A stretch of DNA of 64,000 nt from Cephalopachus bancanus (taxonomy: Eukaryota > Chordata > Mammalia > Primates > Tarsiidae). The translations under genes and the position numbers were made by a program. The stretch lies in the NCBI GenBank assembly GCA_027257055.1, contig JAPVLO010000993.1:1-64000 (forward strand), given 5' to 3'. Below, in pieces: positions 45,261 through 57,539 of this stretch (within the stretch, counting starts at the first letter, position 1; every line of letters begins with the position of its first letter). A model generated the notes under the pieces. That model worked only from the letters and a program-made list of their open reading frames with translations, was not told the origin of the DNA and made no database searches.

Positions 45261-45408
45261 TTGCCGAGGAAGCACTTGGGGACGGTGCTCAGCTTTCTCC
45301 GGCGGTCCTTGATCAGGTTCACCTTCTTGTTCATCATCATGTGGTAGAGCTTCTCACCCTTCTCGGCAATCATCACGTACGCATCGCGCTCCATGCCCAG
45401 CTTCAGGC
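45261..45408 (-). CDS. PREX1: PREX1 exon, DEP1 first half (human about 396-445)
   Basis: This 148-nt exon encodes [20 protein letters not shown], then [20 protein letters not shown] and TVPKCFLG. The motif RRRKLS contains S436, a reported inhibitory PKA phosphosite of P-Rex1, and the basic residues that make it a PKA site are intact. The acceptor is GCACAG and the donor is GCAA/GTGAGT. The exon ends with two bases of the asparagine codon completed in the next exon. Confidence 0.96.
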
Positions 45409-45859
45409 CTGTGCAGGGCGTGGTCAGCACCGGGAGGGCACCAGACGGGGTGTGGAGGGCTGGGGGCAGGCCCCTGAGAGCCAGCCTGCCCCCACCCCTC
45501 CCCCTCACCCCCCCAACACGCCAGCAGACAGCTGGAGATCGACGGGGTCACTGCTCTAGGCATCTGCCACCGACTCCTCAAACCTACCACCTTACAGATG
45601 GGAAAGCTGAGACCCAGAGAGGTGAAGTCCTGGAAGAACCAAGAGCTGTGCCTTTTGCCCAGGAGTCAAGCTCCAGAGCGATGTCCTTAGTCCCTTTCCC
45701 AGGCTGCCTCCCCAAGCGAAGGGCGGGTTTCCAAGTCCAGAGGTTATCAGAAAACCTGGTGGGATCTTCATTCCAGCCCAGGGACCAAAGTCTGGCCATT
45801 CCTCCAGACAGTGTGCCCAGGACCCTGGCCCTGATCTCTGCCCACATCTTTCTCCAATC

Positions 45860-46065
45860 CTGACAGTGACGATGACAAATAACAAGAGTGAGGGCACTAT
45901 GCCAAGCACTCCTCACAAGAAGCCTATGATAATAAGGTGCAGTGAGTATGCCCATTTTACAGATGAAGAAACTGAGGCCCAAGGAAGTGAGGTGCTCGCC
46001 CAAGGTTACCCAACTGGAAGTAGTGGAACCAGGATTCAGACCCAGGAAGTTCAGGTTCAGGTATG
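45860..46065 (-). mobile_element. MIR, near full length
   Basis: GCCCATTTTACAGATGAAGA, AACTGAGGCCCAAGGAAGTG and GAACCAGGATTCAGACCCAG. Confidence 0.85.
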
Positions 46066-47174
46066 TGTTACTGACCACAGCAAGCACCACCCCACGAAGC
46101 CAGCCTGAGGTCGGGATTTGGACAACACCCAGTTCTAACAACCAGGACCCACTCAGGCTGCTTGTCCACTGGTGATCACATGTGCCCAGAGCAGACCACA
46201 GGCCTCCATTCTGATCAAAGACACTGATCAGCCCCACTCAGGCTGGGCCACTCCTCAATCGTGACCACACAAGCTCAGCCCTGATGAGTTTCAGAGGTCA
46301 CAACCTTGCCCAGTCAGGGTGCCAGATTACTTGGTCTAATGGCATTTGGATAAATTCTGATGAAACACTTAACACCAGGAAATATCCTCTAAGACTCCAG
46401 ATGTCTAGCTTCTCTAGAGAAAGATCAGTGGGTCTCGGCATGCTGGGCCCGGGCTCCCAAGAGATGGTGGGGACTTGTCTTGGTAGAAATGGGGAGAGGG
46501 AAGGCAGGGTCTGGCATACGTGTGAAACGCAGAATTCAAGGGACCTGTGGACCTACTGAACTTGGGAAGCGGGGGTTCAGGGAGGCCGGGGATGACTCCA
46601 AGAGTGTAACTCTGAGCTCCGGGGCAAAGGGTGACACCACTGACAGATATGCAGAAGTCAAGGGGCAGAAGAGCAGGTCTGGGACAGAAGACAGGGTGGA
46701 AATTACAAGTTCTGATTAGACATCGCAGGTGTGTGTCTATGACATATGCAGGCGGCATATACAGGATATACATTTGGAGGAAACAGAGGCCCCGTTTCTG
46801 CCTCTGTAATACTGGGAGGTGGGGGGCGGGCTTTAGGGTCATGGATCAGATTTCCAAATACAGCCAAACCAAAGGCCTCCAGCAGCATTACAAGCCTCTG
46901 ACCCCGTTTATCAGATGAGATCACTGAGATCTGGGAAGCTGAAGTAACTTGTCCCCAAACAGGTCAAGGTGTCCCTCTCCCCAGCCTGGGGGTCTCTGCA
47001 CAACTGCCTGTGCCCACCCCCAGCCCCACCCACCTGCCACACCCAGTCCCTGTGCTTCCTCATGACAACTGCCTCAGGGTGCCTGTGCCCAGAGGGACTC
47101 TTGACCAAGGACACTGGCAGCCTCAAAAGACCCTCCTCCCAGATTTCGATTCAGTGAATGTCAAACAAAGAAAA
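46066..47174. other. Intron sequence, nothing recognised
   Basis: About 1.1 kb without an assignable repeat. Confidence 0.4.
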
Positions 47175-47300
47175 CCTTGAGAGCAGGCATAGGGCATCTT
47201 GGGTTCCAACTCCCCAGGGTGAAGACCCTGGGCAGGTCCCGTCTATCAGGCCTCAGTTTCACCATCTGTCTAGTGGGTGATCTCGGAGATATGACCAGGC
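47175..47300 (+). mobile_element. MIR
   Basis: GGCCTCAGTTTCACCATCTG and CTAGTGGGTGATC. Confidence 0.7.
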
Positions 47301-47462
47301 TGAAACAGTCCCCAAGCTCCCCGCCCTATTGGAGACCTACTTCTTGTGGCTCTGACCCTTCTAGAAAGGACCCTGTGCCCCCCTCCCCAGGCACAGTCCC
47401 CACTAGGCAGAAGCTGTGCACAGCCCAGGGGCCCCAGGGAAGCCTCCTGAGCTGCTGCTCAC

Positions 47463-47612
47463 TTTCACGCTGCTCCCGCTCACGGATGATGGCATCCAGC
47501 CACTTCTGCTTCTCCTCCGCCGTCTTGGCCATACAGACAAACCACTTGTTCTTGGCCGTGTTGTGAATCTTCCAGCCATTGGTGACGGTGTAGCCATTGC
47601 TATGATAATCCG
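47463..47612 (-). CDS. PREX1: PREX1 exon, end of PH domain (human about 346-396)
   Basis: This 150-nt exon encodes [20 protein letters not shown] and then the final PH helix with [20 protein letters not shown] and REREQRE. The invariant tryptophan of the PH C-terminal helix is present in KQKWLDAI. The helix continues into the linker to DEP1. The acceptor is CGCCAG and the donor is GAAA/GTGAGC. The residues are essentially identical to human, as expected for a structured lipid-binding domain. Confidence 0.96.
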
Positions 47613-48199
47613 CTGGCGGGACAGGAAGCAAAGGGGCTCAGCACAGAGTCACCATGCGACCCCCAGTACCTCCCATACCATGCAGGCAAGTGAGGTCTTG
47701 GACCAATCCTTGCCATTCCAGTGCAACAAGGCAGGGCTATCTCAGGGTCAGGATCGGGGACCTGGACATTCAGCCCTTCAAAAGCTCACCCCTCTCCTGG
47801 TTGCTGTCCAGTAGGCAAGGATAGCCTTCTGCAAATAAAAACCCCTGCCACCCCCTCGATTACAGAGGGCTTCAGGCCCTTGCTCCTGGGCACAATTACA
47901 GTGACTCTCGAGGAAAAGCTGCCCAGAGCCCAGGAATGCTTCTTGGCCTTCTCCCCATCTCACCCAGGCACTGGGTGACTTAAAACTTCAGTGCAGCCTC
48001 ACGACCCACATTGGATATGGACCCCCACCCACTGCTGGCAGAACTGCTGGAAAACAGGGTGGCATCATCTAGGGAAGCTGAGGCTGGCTGTACCCTGAAT
48101 CTGAGGAGGGTTTCAGGAGACAGCCTGAAAGGGGGTCTGTAGCTCTGACCCAAGTAGGAACTCCTGCCCCACACAAGCTCAAAGGCACATGGACTAGGA

Positions 48200-48406
48200 G
48201 ACATTCATGAGAATGCAAACCGCACCACAGTCTGTGACTGTGAAAGATGGAGACAACCCCCATGCCCATCATCCAAGCAACAGACTGTGGACGATTCATA
48301 CAGCAGAACACTCAACGGTGATGGAAACACAGACACATTGTGACAACATGGTGTCGAGTGACAGGAGCAAGAGGTCAAAGAACGGAGGTCATATCTTATG
48401 ACCATT

Positions 48407-48444
<38 letters not shown>

Positions 48445-48800
48445 GCTACATATACCCATATTTATATTTAGAGCCATTTATACATATTCAATCATATAGC
48501 CATTTATATAAGGTTTGAAGACAAATTGTAATTAAAATGTTTAGTCATGAATACTTACAAGATAAAAATATTTTTAAAAAGCAAGACAAAATGATCACTG
48601 CAAAATTCAGATGGTGATTACTTCTGGGGGGAAGGAGGGGAGGGGTTTGGAGTACAGTGTTTTATTTCTTAACTTGAATGCTAACTACCCAGACATTCAC
48701 TCCATGTGTCCATAGTCTAGCCATTTTCTGTAGGTAGCCTACATTTTACCATAGAAGAAGAAATAATTTAAAAATAAAGAAAGAAAAAGAAAATATATAT
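48200..48800 (+). mobile_element. Decayed L1M 3-prime region
   Basis: CAACCCCCATGCCCATCATC and GATTCATACAGCAGAACACT match the L1 M 3-prime order; AT-rich sequence follows. Confidence 0.55.
48408..48441. repeat. TG dinucleotide microsatellite
   Basis: About 15 uninterrupted TG units. Confidence 0.95.
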
Positions 48801-48873
48801 ATATTTAAATGAAGCAGAGAGCATGCCAGGGAGCGGGTGGGCTGGGTCAGGGCAGGGCTGGGGTCGGGCCTAC

Positions 48874-48992
48874 CTGTTCCGTCTTCCACATTCTCCACCT
48901 CCATGACCTCAGTGTTGATTCGGCCCCTGAAGATGTAGAGGGAGCCATTGATGGACTTGGTCCTCTTGGTAGACTTTTTGCTCCCAGTGACC
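48874..48992 (-). CDS. PREX1: PREX1 exon, PH domain middle (human about 306-346)
   Basis: This 119-nt exon encodes [20 protein letters not shown] and the strand after it, ending EVENVEDGT. It holds the basic beta3/beta4 region of the PH domain. R328 (in YIFRGR) is a reported PIP3-binding residue. S313 and S319 sit in the basic loop, and S313 is a reported phosphosite. The acceptor is TTTCAG and the donor is ACAG/GTAGGC. Both splits, phase 2 in and phase 1 out, agree with the neighbouring exons. Confidence 0.96.
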
Positions 48993-49326
48993 CTGAAAGG
49001 CAGAGGGGAGTCAACACTCTGCACACCACCTCCTGGGCGCAGCTGTTTTCAGCAGCACCATGGGGAGGGTCATGAGCACGGTGTTCGGCTGGTGGTCAGG
49101 CGACTTGAGCAAGTCACTCCTCCTCTCCCAGCCACAGTCTCCTCCAGAGAACGGGCTAACAGTCTTGCTGACCTCACAGAGCAACTCTGCAGCTCACGAG
49201 AGACACTGATGAGAAACCAACAAGAAGCAACAGAAACCCATGCTTCTTGGCTAGAAAAGGAGGAGAGGCCTGAGTTCTAAAAGACAGGTGCTTGCTGAAA
49301 TAATGGAAGGAGGGCATGGAGTAGGA

Positions 49327-49354
49327 AGTCCACCCATCCACCCATCCACCCATC
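49327..49354. repeat. CCAT/CCAC short tandem
   Basis: Short run of ATCCACCC units. Confidence 0.85.
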
Positions 49355-49410
49355 TTCCCACAGTTCATTCATTTACTCAGGAGAATTCTATTGCTCACGC
49401 ATTCCATCAC

Positions 49411-49735
49411 TGCTGTAGTAAGAATGCTAGTGTGCCCCTAACATTCATAATATTGAATCCTACCCCCAAGATGGGTGTTAGGAGGTAGGGCCTTTGAGAG
49501 ATGATAAGGTCAGGGGGTGGGGCCCTCAAGAACAGGATGAGTGCCCTTATAAATGAGGCCCCAGAGAGCTGCCTTGCCCCCTCCACCATGGGAGGATACT
49601 GCAAGAAGATGCCATCTGTGAAACACAAGGCAGGGCCCTGTCAGGCACCGAACCTCCCAGTTCCTCAATCTTGGAGTTCCCAGGCTCCAGCACTGTAAGA
49701 AACAAATGTCTGTTGACTAAAAGCAAGTAGACTAG
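49411..49735 (+). mobile_element. MaLR LTR (MLT1/MST-type)
   Basis: TGCTGTAGTAAGAATGCTAG at the start, GTTAGGAGGTAGGGCCTTTG and TCTTGGAGTTCCCAGGCTCC inside. Non-coding and decayed. Confidence 0.7.
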
Positions 49736-50000
49736 GAGAGTCACTCAACAAACATCTGACCGGTGCTTCCTATGGGGAGGACACTGAGTCAGGGACCACA
49801 GGGAGTCACTCGGAAGTCACTCATCTCTGCATTCAACAAGCATGGGGAGAGAACCTACTGTGTGCCAGGCCCTGTTCTAGGTGCTGGGGCTGCAGCAGTA
49901 AGCAAAGTCCCTGAGAGTTCAGCTTGTGATACAGGGGGCCGGGGGCATAGGAACGACCACTGGGTCAAACATATGTTAGGTCAGAGGTGTCACATGCACT
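49736..50000 (-). mobile_element. L2 3-prime end, reverse
   Basis: CTACTGTGTGCCAGGCCCTG followed by TTCTAGGTGCTGGGGCTGCA and GCAGTAAGCAAAGTCCCTGA. Confidence 0.8.
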
Positions 50001-50420
50001 GGTGAAAGTAAGGCAGAGAATGAACTCCCAGAGTTGGAAGCTCATGTGGTGTGCACAGGCCTCTCATTCCACCAGGTGGGCTGCACATTCACCAAGAGCC
50101 AGCGGGGTATGTTCCCAAAACTATCATTTTCCTGAAGGGTACTTGTCACTGGAACTGGGTAAATTAAGCATCAGATAAGTAGAGGACACAGGGACATGGA
50201 AGACAGTGCTTTCTCTGAAAATGCGGCTGTAAGTGGGGAAGACTTGGGTCTCCGCTGCGTGTGGGGGAAACCGTGCAGGTTTGATCACAGGCGGAACAGG
50301 ATCAGACAGATTTTAAGGGGCTCCCTGTGGCTACTGGTGGACGCTGGATGTGGTTGGGGGCGAAGGGCAGCAGGGGAGAGGAGACCACTGCAATCATGGA
50401 GGTGAGAGAGGGTGAGGGTT

Positions 50421-50459
50421 CATGTGTGCATATGCATGCACACATGCACATGCATATAC
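50421..50459. other. 39-base alternating pyrimidine-purine tract
   Basis: Every step from 50421 to 50459 alternates Y and R with mixed CA, TG, TA and GC steps, giving Z-DNA potential. Confidence 0.85.
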
Positions 50460-51167
50460 TCGTTTATGCAAACTTCAAGCTAAACTACAAAACCCATATA
50501 GAAAAAAGTGTCCAAAGTAGAACAGAGCCTGATTAACTTTTACAAAGTGAAAACACCCATATCAACATTTCAGCACCCTGAAAGCCCCCCATGTCTTCCA
50601 GTCGCGACCCTCTCCCACCACAGGGGTAACCGCTATTCTGACATCTGACCATGTTACCACTTCACCGTGTATGCTTCCATGTCAGGCTTCCTCTACCCAG
50701 TCCCACAGCCGTGAGAGCCTCCATGCTGCCGGGGCGGTGACAGGAATGGGCACTGGCTTGCTTCCCGCTTGAGGCAGCTGGAAGTATTCTTGTACATTAT
50801 GAAGAACGTATGTGCGTGTTTCTTTGGGTTAGGTACCTGGGAGCTGAACTACTGAGTTATAAGGCATGCACACAGTCAGTTTTAGTAGACACTGTCAAGC
50901 TGTTTCCCAAAATGATTATACCAATCTTCCCCTGCCCAGCAGCATCAGATGTTCCAGTAATTCCACATCCTCTACAACTGATATTTTATTTCTCATTCTG
51001 GTCTTTCTAGTATACATTAACCATTTAATCTGTATTTTCTGGATGAGTAAATAACCTCGAACACCTCTGTATGTTTATTGGTCATCTAGTATCTTCTTGT
51101 GTGAAAGGACTGTCCCTTGTCCATTTTTTATTGGGTTGTCTGTCTTTTTCTTAACCATTCATTGCAG

Positions 51168-51357
51168 GGATTGGCAAATTTTTTTCTGAAAAGAGCCAAG
51201 TAGTAGACAGTTTCAGTTTTGTGGTCTCTGAGAGGACTATTCAACTTTGCCCTTGTGGCAGCAAAGCAGCGACAGACTATACGTAAACAAGCGGGCATGG
51301 GTATATTCCAACAGCATTATTTGAAAAAACAGGCAAAGGGTGGCATTTGGCCATCAG
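51168..51357 (+). mobile_element. MER20-like hAT-Charlie element inside L1M
   Basis: ATTGGCAAATTTTTTTCTGA at the start, then GCAAAGCAGCGACAGACTAT and GGGTGGCATTTGGCCATCAG. Confidence 0.7.
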
Positions 51358-51416
51358 ACTTCTTCATATATTCTGGATATAAGTACTCTGGCAGTTATAT
51401 GGATTGGAAAGATCTA

Positions 51417-51548
51417 GCCTGGCACAGTGGCTCACAGTTGTAATCCCAGCACTTTGGGAGGCCAAGGCAGGAGGACTGCTTGAGCCCAGAAGTTAGAGAC
51501 CAGCCTAGTCAACATAAGGAGACCCCATCTCTACAAAAAAAAAAAAAG
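51417..51548 (+). mobile_element. Free left Alu monomer
   Basis: A single left-arm unit ending in CCATCTCTAC plus poly-A. Confidence 0.8.
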
Positions 51549-51663
51549 TCTTCTGCCATTCTGTGGCTTCCCACTCTCATCATGAAGTTCTTTATTTGGA
51601 TGTAATCTAAGGAATCTATTTTCCTTTATAATCGTATTGTCCTGTTTAAGAAACCTCTGCTCA

Positions 51664-51996
51664 GCCGGGCTCGATGGCTCAGCCTGTAATCCCAGCGCTT
51701 TGGGAGGCTGAGGTGAGTGGATTGCCTGAGCCCGCGGGTTCGAGACCCGCCTAGACAACTTGGTGAGACCTCATCTCTACAACAAGTCAAAAAAATTAGC
51801 CAGGCATGGTAGCACGCGCCTGTAGTTCCAGCTACTTGGAAGGCAGAGGCGGAAGGATTGCCAGAGCCCAGCAGGTCGAGGCTACAGTGGCCGGGAGCGG
51901 CCACTGCACTCCAGTCTGGGTGACAGAGTGAGACTCCAACTCAAAAAAAACAAAACAAAAAACAAGAAAAAAAAAGACAAAAAAACAACAACAAAA
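51664..51996 (+). mobile_element. Alu, young, with exact 16-bp target-site duplication
   Basis: aagaaacctctgctca occurs at 51648-51663 and again at 51997-52012. Perfect T-arm-like segment at 51734 to 51750 and an 8-bp-stem hairpin at 51885 to 51906. The long tail mixes CA and A. Confidence 0.95.
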
Positions 51997-52435
51997 AAGA
52001 AACCTCTGCTCATCCCAGATGATGAATATGTGCTTTCTTATAGAAACCTTATTGCTGTACTTTTTACATTTAAATCAGTGACCCATCTGAAGTTGACTTT
52101 CCATATGGCATGAGGTAGGAGTCAAGACTCATTTTTTTTAACTGGATTGTAACTTAGCCAGGCACCATTTATTTAGCTGCATTGGCACTTTTGCTGAAAT
52201 TCAAATGGCTGCTTTCATGTGGGTCTACTTCGAAAACTCACTCTTCTATTCCACTCATCTCCCCATCTGTGTTCACACTGATACACACTGCACCGTCTAA
52301 ACTACGGCAGCCTTACAGCAAGCCTTGGAGTCTGGGAGAGTCTGGGAAGAAAGGTCCTCCCACTTCCACCTTCTTCAGATCCATCTCTGCATTTCTGTGT
52401 AAATTTTACAATCAACTGTGGCTGGTTAGCTGAGT

Positions 52436-52982
52436 TGGTTAGAACGTGGTATTAACACATTTTTACAATCCGTTGGTCATTTACACACACATACACACTC
52501 ACAACCCCCTCCTAGAGTTTTTACTGGAGTTGCACTGAGGTTCTGAAGAAAATGTGATGACAGAATGAAAAGGACTTCCTGATGAGGGAGCACAGGGGAA
52601 GGCAGCTCCGAATCACAAACAACTTCAATTCGGCTTGAGTTCCTGGGTACATTTTTTTTTCTCCTGCCTCCAGACTCCAGCTGAAATGTCAGCTCTTCCT
52701 GGGCCTTGAGTTTGTCAATCTTAGGACACCACGCCTGGGTCCCCAGTCTGCCGACTATAGATCCTGGGAGTTGTCAGCCTCCATAGTCACAAGAGCCAAC
52801 TCCTTACAACAAATCTCTTGAGAGAGAGTCTCTTTCTCTCTCTCTCTTCCCTTCTCTCCCCCACCCGCCCATCTGTCTCTGTCTCCCTCTCATCCTACCG
52901 AGTCTGTTTCTCTAGAGAACCTCAACTAATACAGATTTTTATGCTATTTACTAGGAATTAAGATCCGAGGAGCTAAAACTTT
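52436..52982. other. Intron sequence with a CT-rich tract
   Basis: A GA/CT-rich stretch at 52815 to 52862 can fold back on itself. The rest resembles a decayed LTR (CTGTTTCTCTAGAGAACCTC) but is unassigned. Confidence 0.4.
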
Positions 52983-53269
52983 GGAGCTGGGTGTGGTGGC
53001 TCACCTACAATTCCAGCACTTTGGGAGGCTGAGGCAGGTAGACTGCTTAAGCCTAGGAGTTTGAGACCAGCCCGGACAACATAACAAGATGCTATTTCTG
53101 CAAAAATATCAAAAAATGAGCCAGGTGTGTTGGCATGTGCCTATAGCTCCAGCTACTCAGGAGGCTGAGGTAGAAGGATCGCCTGACCACAAGAGGTCAA
53201 TGAGCCATGATGGTGCCACTGCACTCCAGCCTGGGCAACAGAGTAAAACCTCAACTCAAAAAAAAAAAA
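52983..53269 (+). mobile_element. Alu, intermediate type
   Basis: Ancestral left arm, CCTCAACTC tail. Flanks actttggag and agtttgggg may be a degraded duplication. Confidence 0.85.
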
Positions 53270-53474
53270 GTTTGGGGCAGAAGTTAAGATGAAAAAGAAG
53301 ACTCCTTTTAGCACAATTTAAGTGTGAGCCATACAAATGAAGATATTTCTTCTACTTCACCATGTATCAGTGGTATTCTAATCACATCACGTGTGTGCCC
53401 CTGACATGTACGTTTTTTACCTGCTCAACAGAAACAGCCCCATGAAATGAGGACTATTTTTATTCCGCCCCCCC

Positions 53475-53781
53475 TCCTTTTGAGTTGAAGTCTCACACCG
53501 TTGCCCTGGCTGGAGTACAGTGGCATAGCGGCATACTGGCATGCTCACGGTCACTGTAGCCTTGACATGCTGGGCTCAGGTGATCCTTCTGCCTCAGTCT
53601 TCCAAGTAGCTGGAACTACAGGCACTAACCACCACACACACCTGGCTAATTTTTTGATTTATTGTAGAGATAAGGTCTCACCAAGTTGCTCAGGCTGGTC
53701 TCGAACCTCTGATCACAGGTGACCCTCTCGCCTTGGCTTCCCAAAGTGCTGGGATTACAGGTTTGAGCCACCGTGCCCAGT
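53475..53781 (-). mobile_element. Alu, intermediate type
   Basis: Reverse, tail GAGTTGAAGTCTCACACCGT; the left arm only partly resembles the T-arm form. Confidence 0.87.
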
Positions 53782-53784
53782 CAC

Positions 53785-53905
53785 TTTTATTCCCATTTAA
53801 CAGACAGGAAAATAAAGGCACAGAGCACTGACACAGCTTGCCCAGAGTCATACACTCAGTAAGCAGAAGTGCCTCTGAGCTCTTAACCACCACATGCCAC
53901 TGCTG
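53785..53905 (-). mobile_element. MIR
   Basis: TATTCCCATTTAACAGACAG and CTTGCCCAGAGTCATACACT. Confidence 0.75.
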
Positions 53906-54820
53906 CCTCGGAGGTGATAAGAGGCATTGACACCCATGAGCCTCAGCTCTTAGGGGTCTTGGTTTTCCCTCCTGCAGAGTGGGAGGGGGATGTTTAAAAC
54001 ACTTCCTTCCTCTTTCCACTTCTGACATCCAAGGAGCTTTTGCCTTGGGATCAGCGCAAGAGCACTCTGAGTCAGAGACCACCCCTGACGCAGGTCCAGG
54101 ACAGGCAGAGCCCTGCATGACCCAGGCAAAGACCAAATGGTCGACAGACACCTCGTGGCGTCGAGTGCTGTCTGGCGCCACATCAGTCAGACTGGAGTCC
54201 ACCCACCGCTGCCCAAGCCCTGGTGCTCTCGGCCCTCTGGACCTTGATGCAGAGGCAGGAATGCTGGCTCCCTGCCGGCTTCTCACAGGAGACAGATGTG
54301 TCCTTTCCCTCCAGTCAGCCAGCTCCCTCGTGGAACTGAGGCCGAGAGTGACCTTAAAAGAGCTCATGGCAGCCACACGGAAGGCCCCAGAAGGCCACCT
54401 GGAATCCAGCACTGCCAGAGCCAGCTTCTGTCCCTGATAGGTGAGGCCACCCCGGGGGTTAAAGAGCCTGAGCAGACTCAGCCTCAGGCCACAGCCTACA
54501 GGGACATTCCAATTTCACAACCCTAGTGTTCTGGGGGAAAGTGCCCGCTTCAATCAGCCCCAGGCCGGGGTGGATGCTGACAGCAGCCTCAGAACGGTCA
54601 GAGGAGTGCTCTCAGGGAGGAAGCAGGGAGGGAGGAGAAGGGGGCGTTCATGGGGGACAGGAAGACGTGAGACGGCGACAGACAGACTGAAGGAGTGGAC
54701 GGGAATGACAGAGCTAAAAAGACAGACAGGCTGAGCCAGCCATGGAGAGAAGGTGACAGAAGGAGACCCAGGCCTCCAGCAGGAAGGGCCAGGCCTGAGG
54801 TCAGGGAAGAGGGAAGGGAC
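53906..54820. other. Intron sequence, nothing recognised
   Basis: About 0.9 kb without an assignable repeat. Confidence 0.4.
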
Positions 54821-54824
54821 CTGT

Positions 54825-55030
54825 GGCTTAAGCACTAACTGTGCTCCAGGCACCACAGTCATGGGATGGCACTGAGTAAGAACCAATCACGTGCACTGAC
54901 ACATTTAGTCTTCACAATGCCTCTAAGAAGTCCATACAATAACTCACCCTGTTTTATAGACAAGAAAACTGAGGGACAGAGAGACAAAGTCACAGAGCCA
55001 TGAGGGTGGCTAAACAGGGAACCAGTCGTG
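54825..55030 (-). mobile_element. MIR
   Basis: CACTAACTGTGCTCCAGGCA, CCCTGTTTTATAGACAAGAA, AACTGAGGGACAGAGAG. Confidence 0.8.
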
Positions 55031-55436
55031 AGGGGCAGAGCTCTTCACCAAACACTGCTATAAAATCGTCCCCGTCGCACAGAAGAGAAAATCAAGGATC
55101 AGAGAGGCCCACAGGAGGAGGCAGACAGTGAGAAGCCCACACATGCGTGTGGGACATGCACCAGTCGCCCTGTGTGAGGCTCCTCACCACGCCCTTGGGA
55201 GGCTCAGAGACATGGCCCGGACCACACAGCAACTGATAGGCATGCTGAGGCAGGGCCCGGGGTCTGGAACTCAGCCCTCAGCTCCAGTCATCGCTGGATT
55301 CCAGGGGTGAAGAAGCCTCTGGACAAAGAGACAGATGACAAAGTAACAGAAAAGAGCATATGAAAAGTGCTGCACCAGTCAGCAAAGACCAATCTCCATC
55401 TACTGAGCAAGAAAACAGAAAGACAGAACCTCTCTG

Positions 55437-56230
55437 TGCACCCACCCAGCCATCCATTCAGATCCCAACTCCTCCAGCCTTCACCCCCGCTCTATCTCCT
55501 AGCTTTTCCTCTCTCCAGTCATCCAGCCATCCATCACTCAGTCATCCGATTATCCCACCTTCCACACCAGCGTCCAACCACCTCAGCAACTGTCAACCAA
55601 CCAATGACCCATCCACCCACACAGCCATCCAATTGGCCATGCAGGCACTAGTCTTCAAAGCTCCACCACCCACCCCTTCCCAACTACACAACCATCCACT
55701 TACCTAGTCACTCAACAAACCACACACTGGGGCCCCAGTCCATGACTCATGTAAACACGCCATGCAGGCTCCATGTCCACTTCTCCAGCTCCCGAATGCC
55801 CACTCGTTCCCTCACCATGCTTCCACCCAGCCAGCTCCTAGCCCTCCAACCTTCACACCACACACCTGCTCACTCATCCACATCAATTCACCCGCCATCC
55901 ACATTCCTCCCCGCCTGCCGCCTCTATCCACCACCACTCATGTCCCAACGACCAACCACCCGTCTACCCCTCCTCCCATGGACTCACTCACACACACCAT
56001 CACTCAACTCCTGACCACACATACCGTCACTCACATTTCCACTCACCACACACCATCACTCACACTCCCAATCACACACACCATCACTCACACATCACTC
56101 ACAATCCTGATCACACATGCCGTCACTCGCATTGCCACTCACATATGACACTCACACTCACACACATCGTCACTCACGTTCCCACTCACACACACTATCA
56201 CTCACACTCCCACTCACACACACATTGCCT
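55437..56230. repeat. C-rich satellite: CCAT type passing into CACTCACA type
   Basis: 55437 to about 55980 is a degraded CCATCCA and ACTCATCC type sequence. 55985 to 56230 holds about nine imperfect units built on CACACACCATCACTCACACT. Confidence 0.75.
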
Positions 56231-56504
56231 GCAGCTACCTACTCAGCCATCATCCACTTACTTCTGGACTCTGCAGAATACAAGAAGCTCCAGTGACAGA
56301 GACAATGTGAAGATACCATCTATTCCTTCCAAAATCTTAACAATAAAACAGCTTTGCTCCTCTCAAACCTTTGGATCTTGGGATTACAGGACACTGGTGC
56401 CACAAAAATCCTCTAAACTTCTATGATCATCTAGGCCTACATTTTCCACACAGCAGTCACAAGCCACAGGCAGCTACAGAGCACTTAAAAGGTGGCTAGG
56501 ACAA

Positions 56505-56790
<286 letters not shown>

Positions 56791-57010
56791 GTGGCTAGGA
56801 CAAATTGAGAAGTGCTATAAGTGTAACAGGGACACCAGATTTGAAGATGTAGTGGAAAAAACACACACACAAAATTTCTCTTTAATAATTTTTAAAAATT
56901 GGTATAATTATATACATAATTATCACTGAATACAATATAATATTTAGGGATTATATTAGGTTACATCAAATATAGTTCTTAAGTTCATTTCACCTGTTTC
57001 TTTTTACTAT

Positions 57011-57302
57011 TTTTTTTTTTGGGTCGGAGTTTCACTCTGTCGCCCAGGCTGGAGTGCAGTGGCATGCTCATGGCTGCCGCTGTCTCGACCTACTGGGCTC
57101 AGGTGATCCTCCCACCTCAGCTTTCCAAGTAGCTGGAACTACAAGCATACGCCACCACCCCCGGCTAATTTTTTTTTTTTAAATTATAGAGATGAGGTCT
57201 CACCAAGTTGCCCAGGCTGGTCTGGAACCCCTAAGCTCAGGCAATCCTCTCACCTCCGCCTCCCAAAGTGCTGGGATTACAGGCGTGAGCCACCACACCC
57301 AG
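57011..57302 (-). mobile_element. Alu, intermediate type
   Basis: Poly-T, GGGTCGGAGTTTCACTCTGT and a left arm with ACCCCTAAGCTCAGGCAATC. Confidence 0.88.
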
Positions 57303-57539
57303 TTTTTTACCTTTTTTAGCATTATTACAAAAAAATATAATATACATGATTTGCATCATATTTCAACTAGACAGTGTTGATTTGGAACAAACCCTTCAAC
57401 TCACAGGAAAAAAAAAGGGAGACCCAGAGAGGAAAGTAACAAGCCCAGTGCGTCACCTGGAGAAGGCAGGCGGTTAGACCCAGTCCCAGCCTGTGCAGCA
57501 CCTCCCACCAGCCCCACCCCACGCCTTCCGGCAGCCCAC

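Larger units (their letters stand above)
50530..52435 (-). mobile_element. Old L1M, reverse, broken by later insertions
   Basis: Reverse L1 landmarks occur in order: GACACTGTCAAGCTGTTTCC, TTTATTGGGTTGTCTGTCTT, CATATATTCTGGATATAAGT, GTCCTGTTTAAGAAACC and GGCATGAGGTAGGAGTCAAG. It is split by a MER20-like element and two Alus. Confidence 0.8.
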
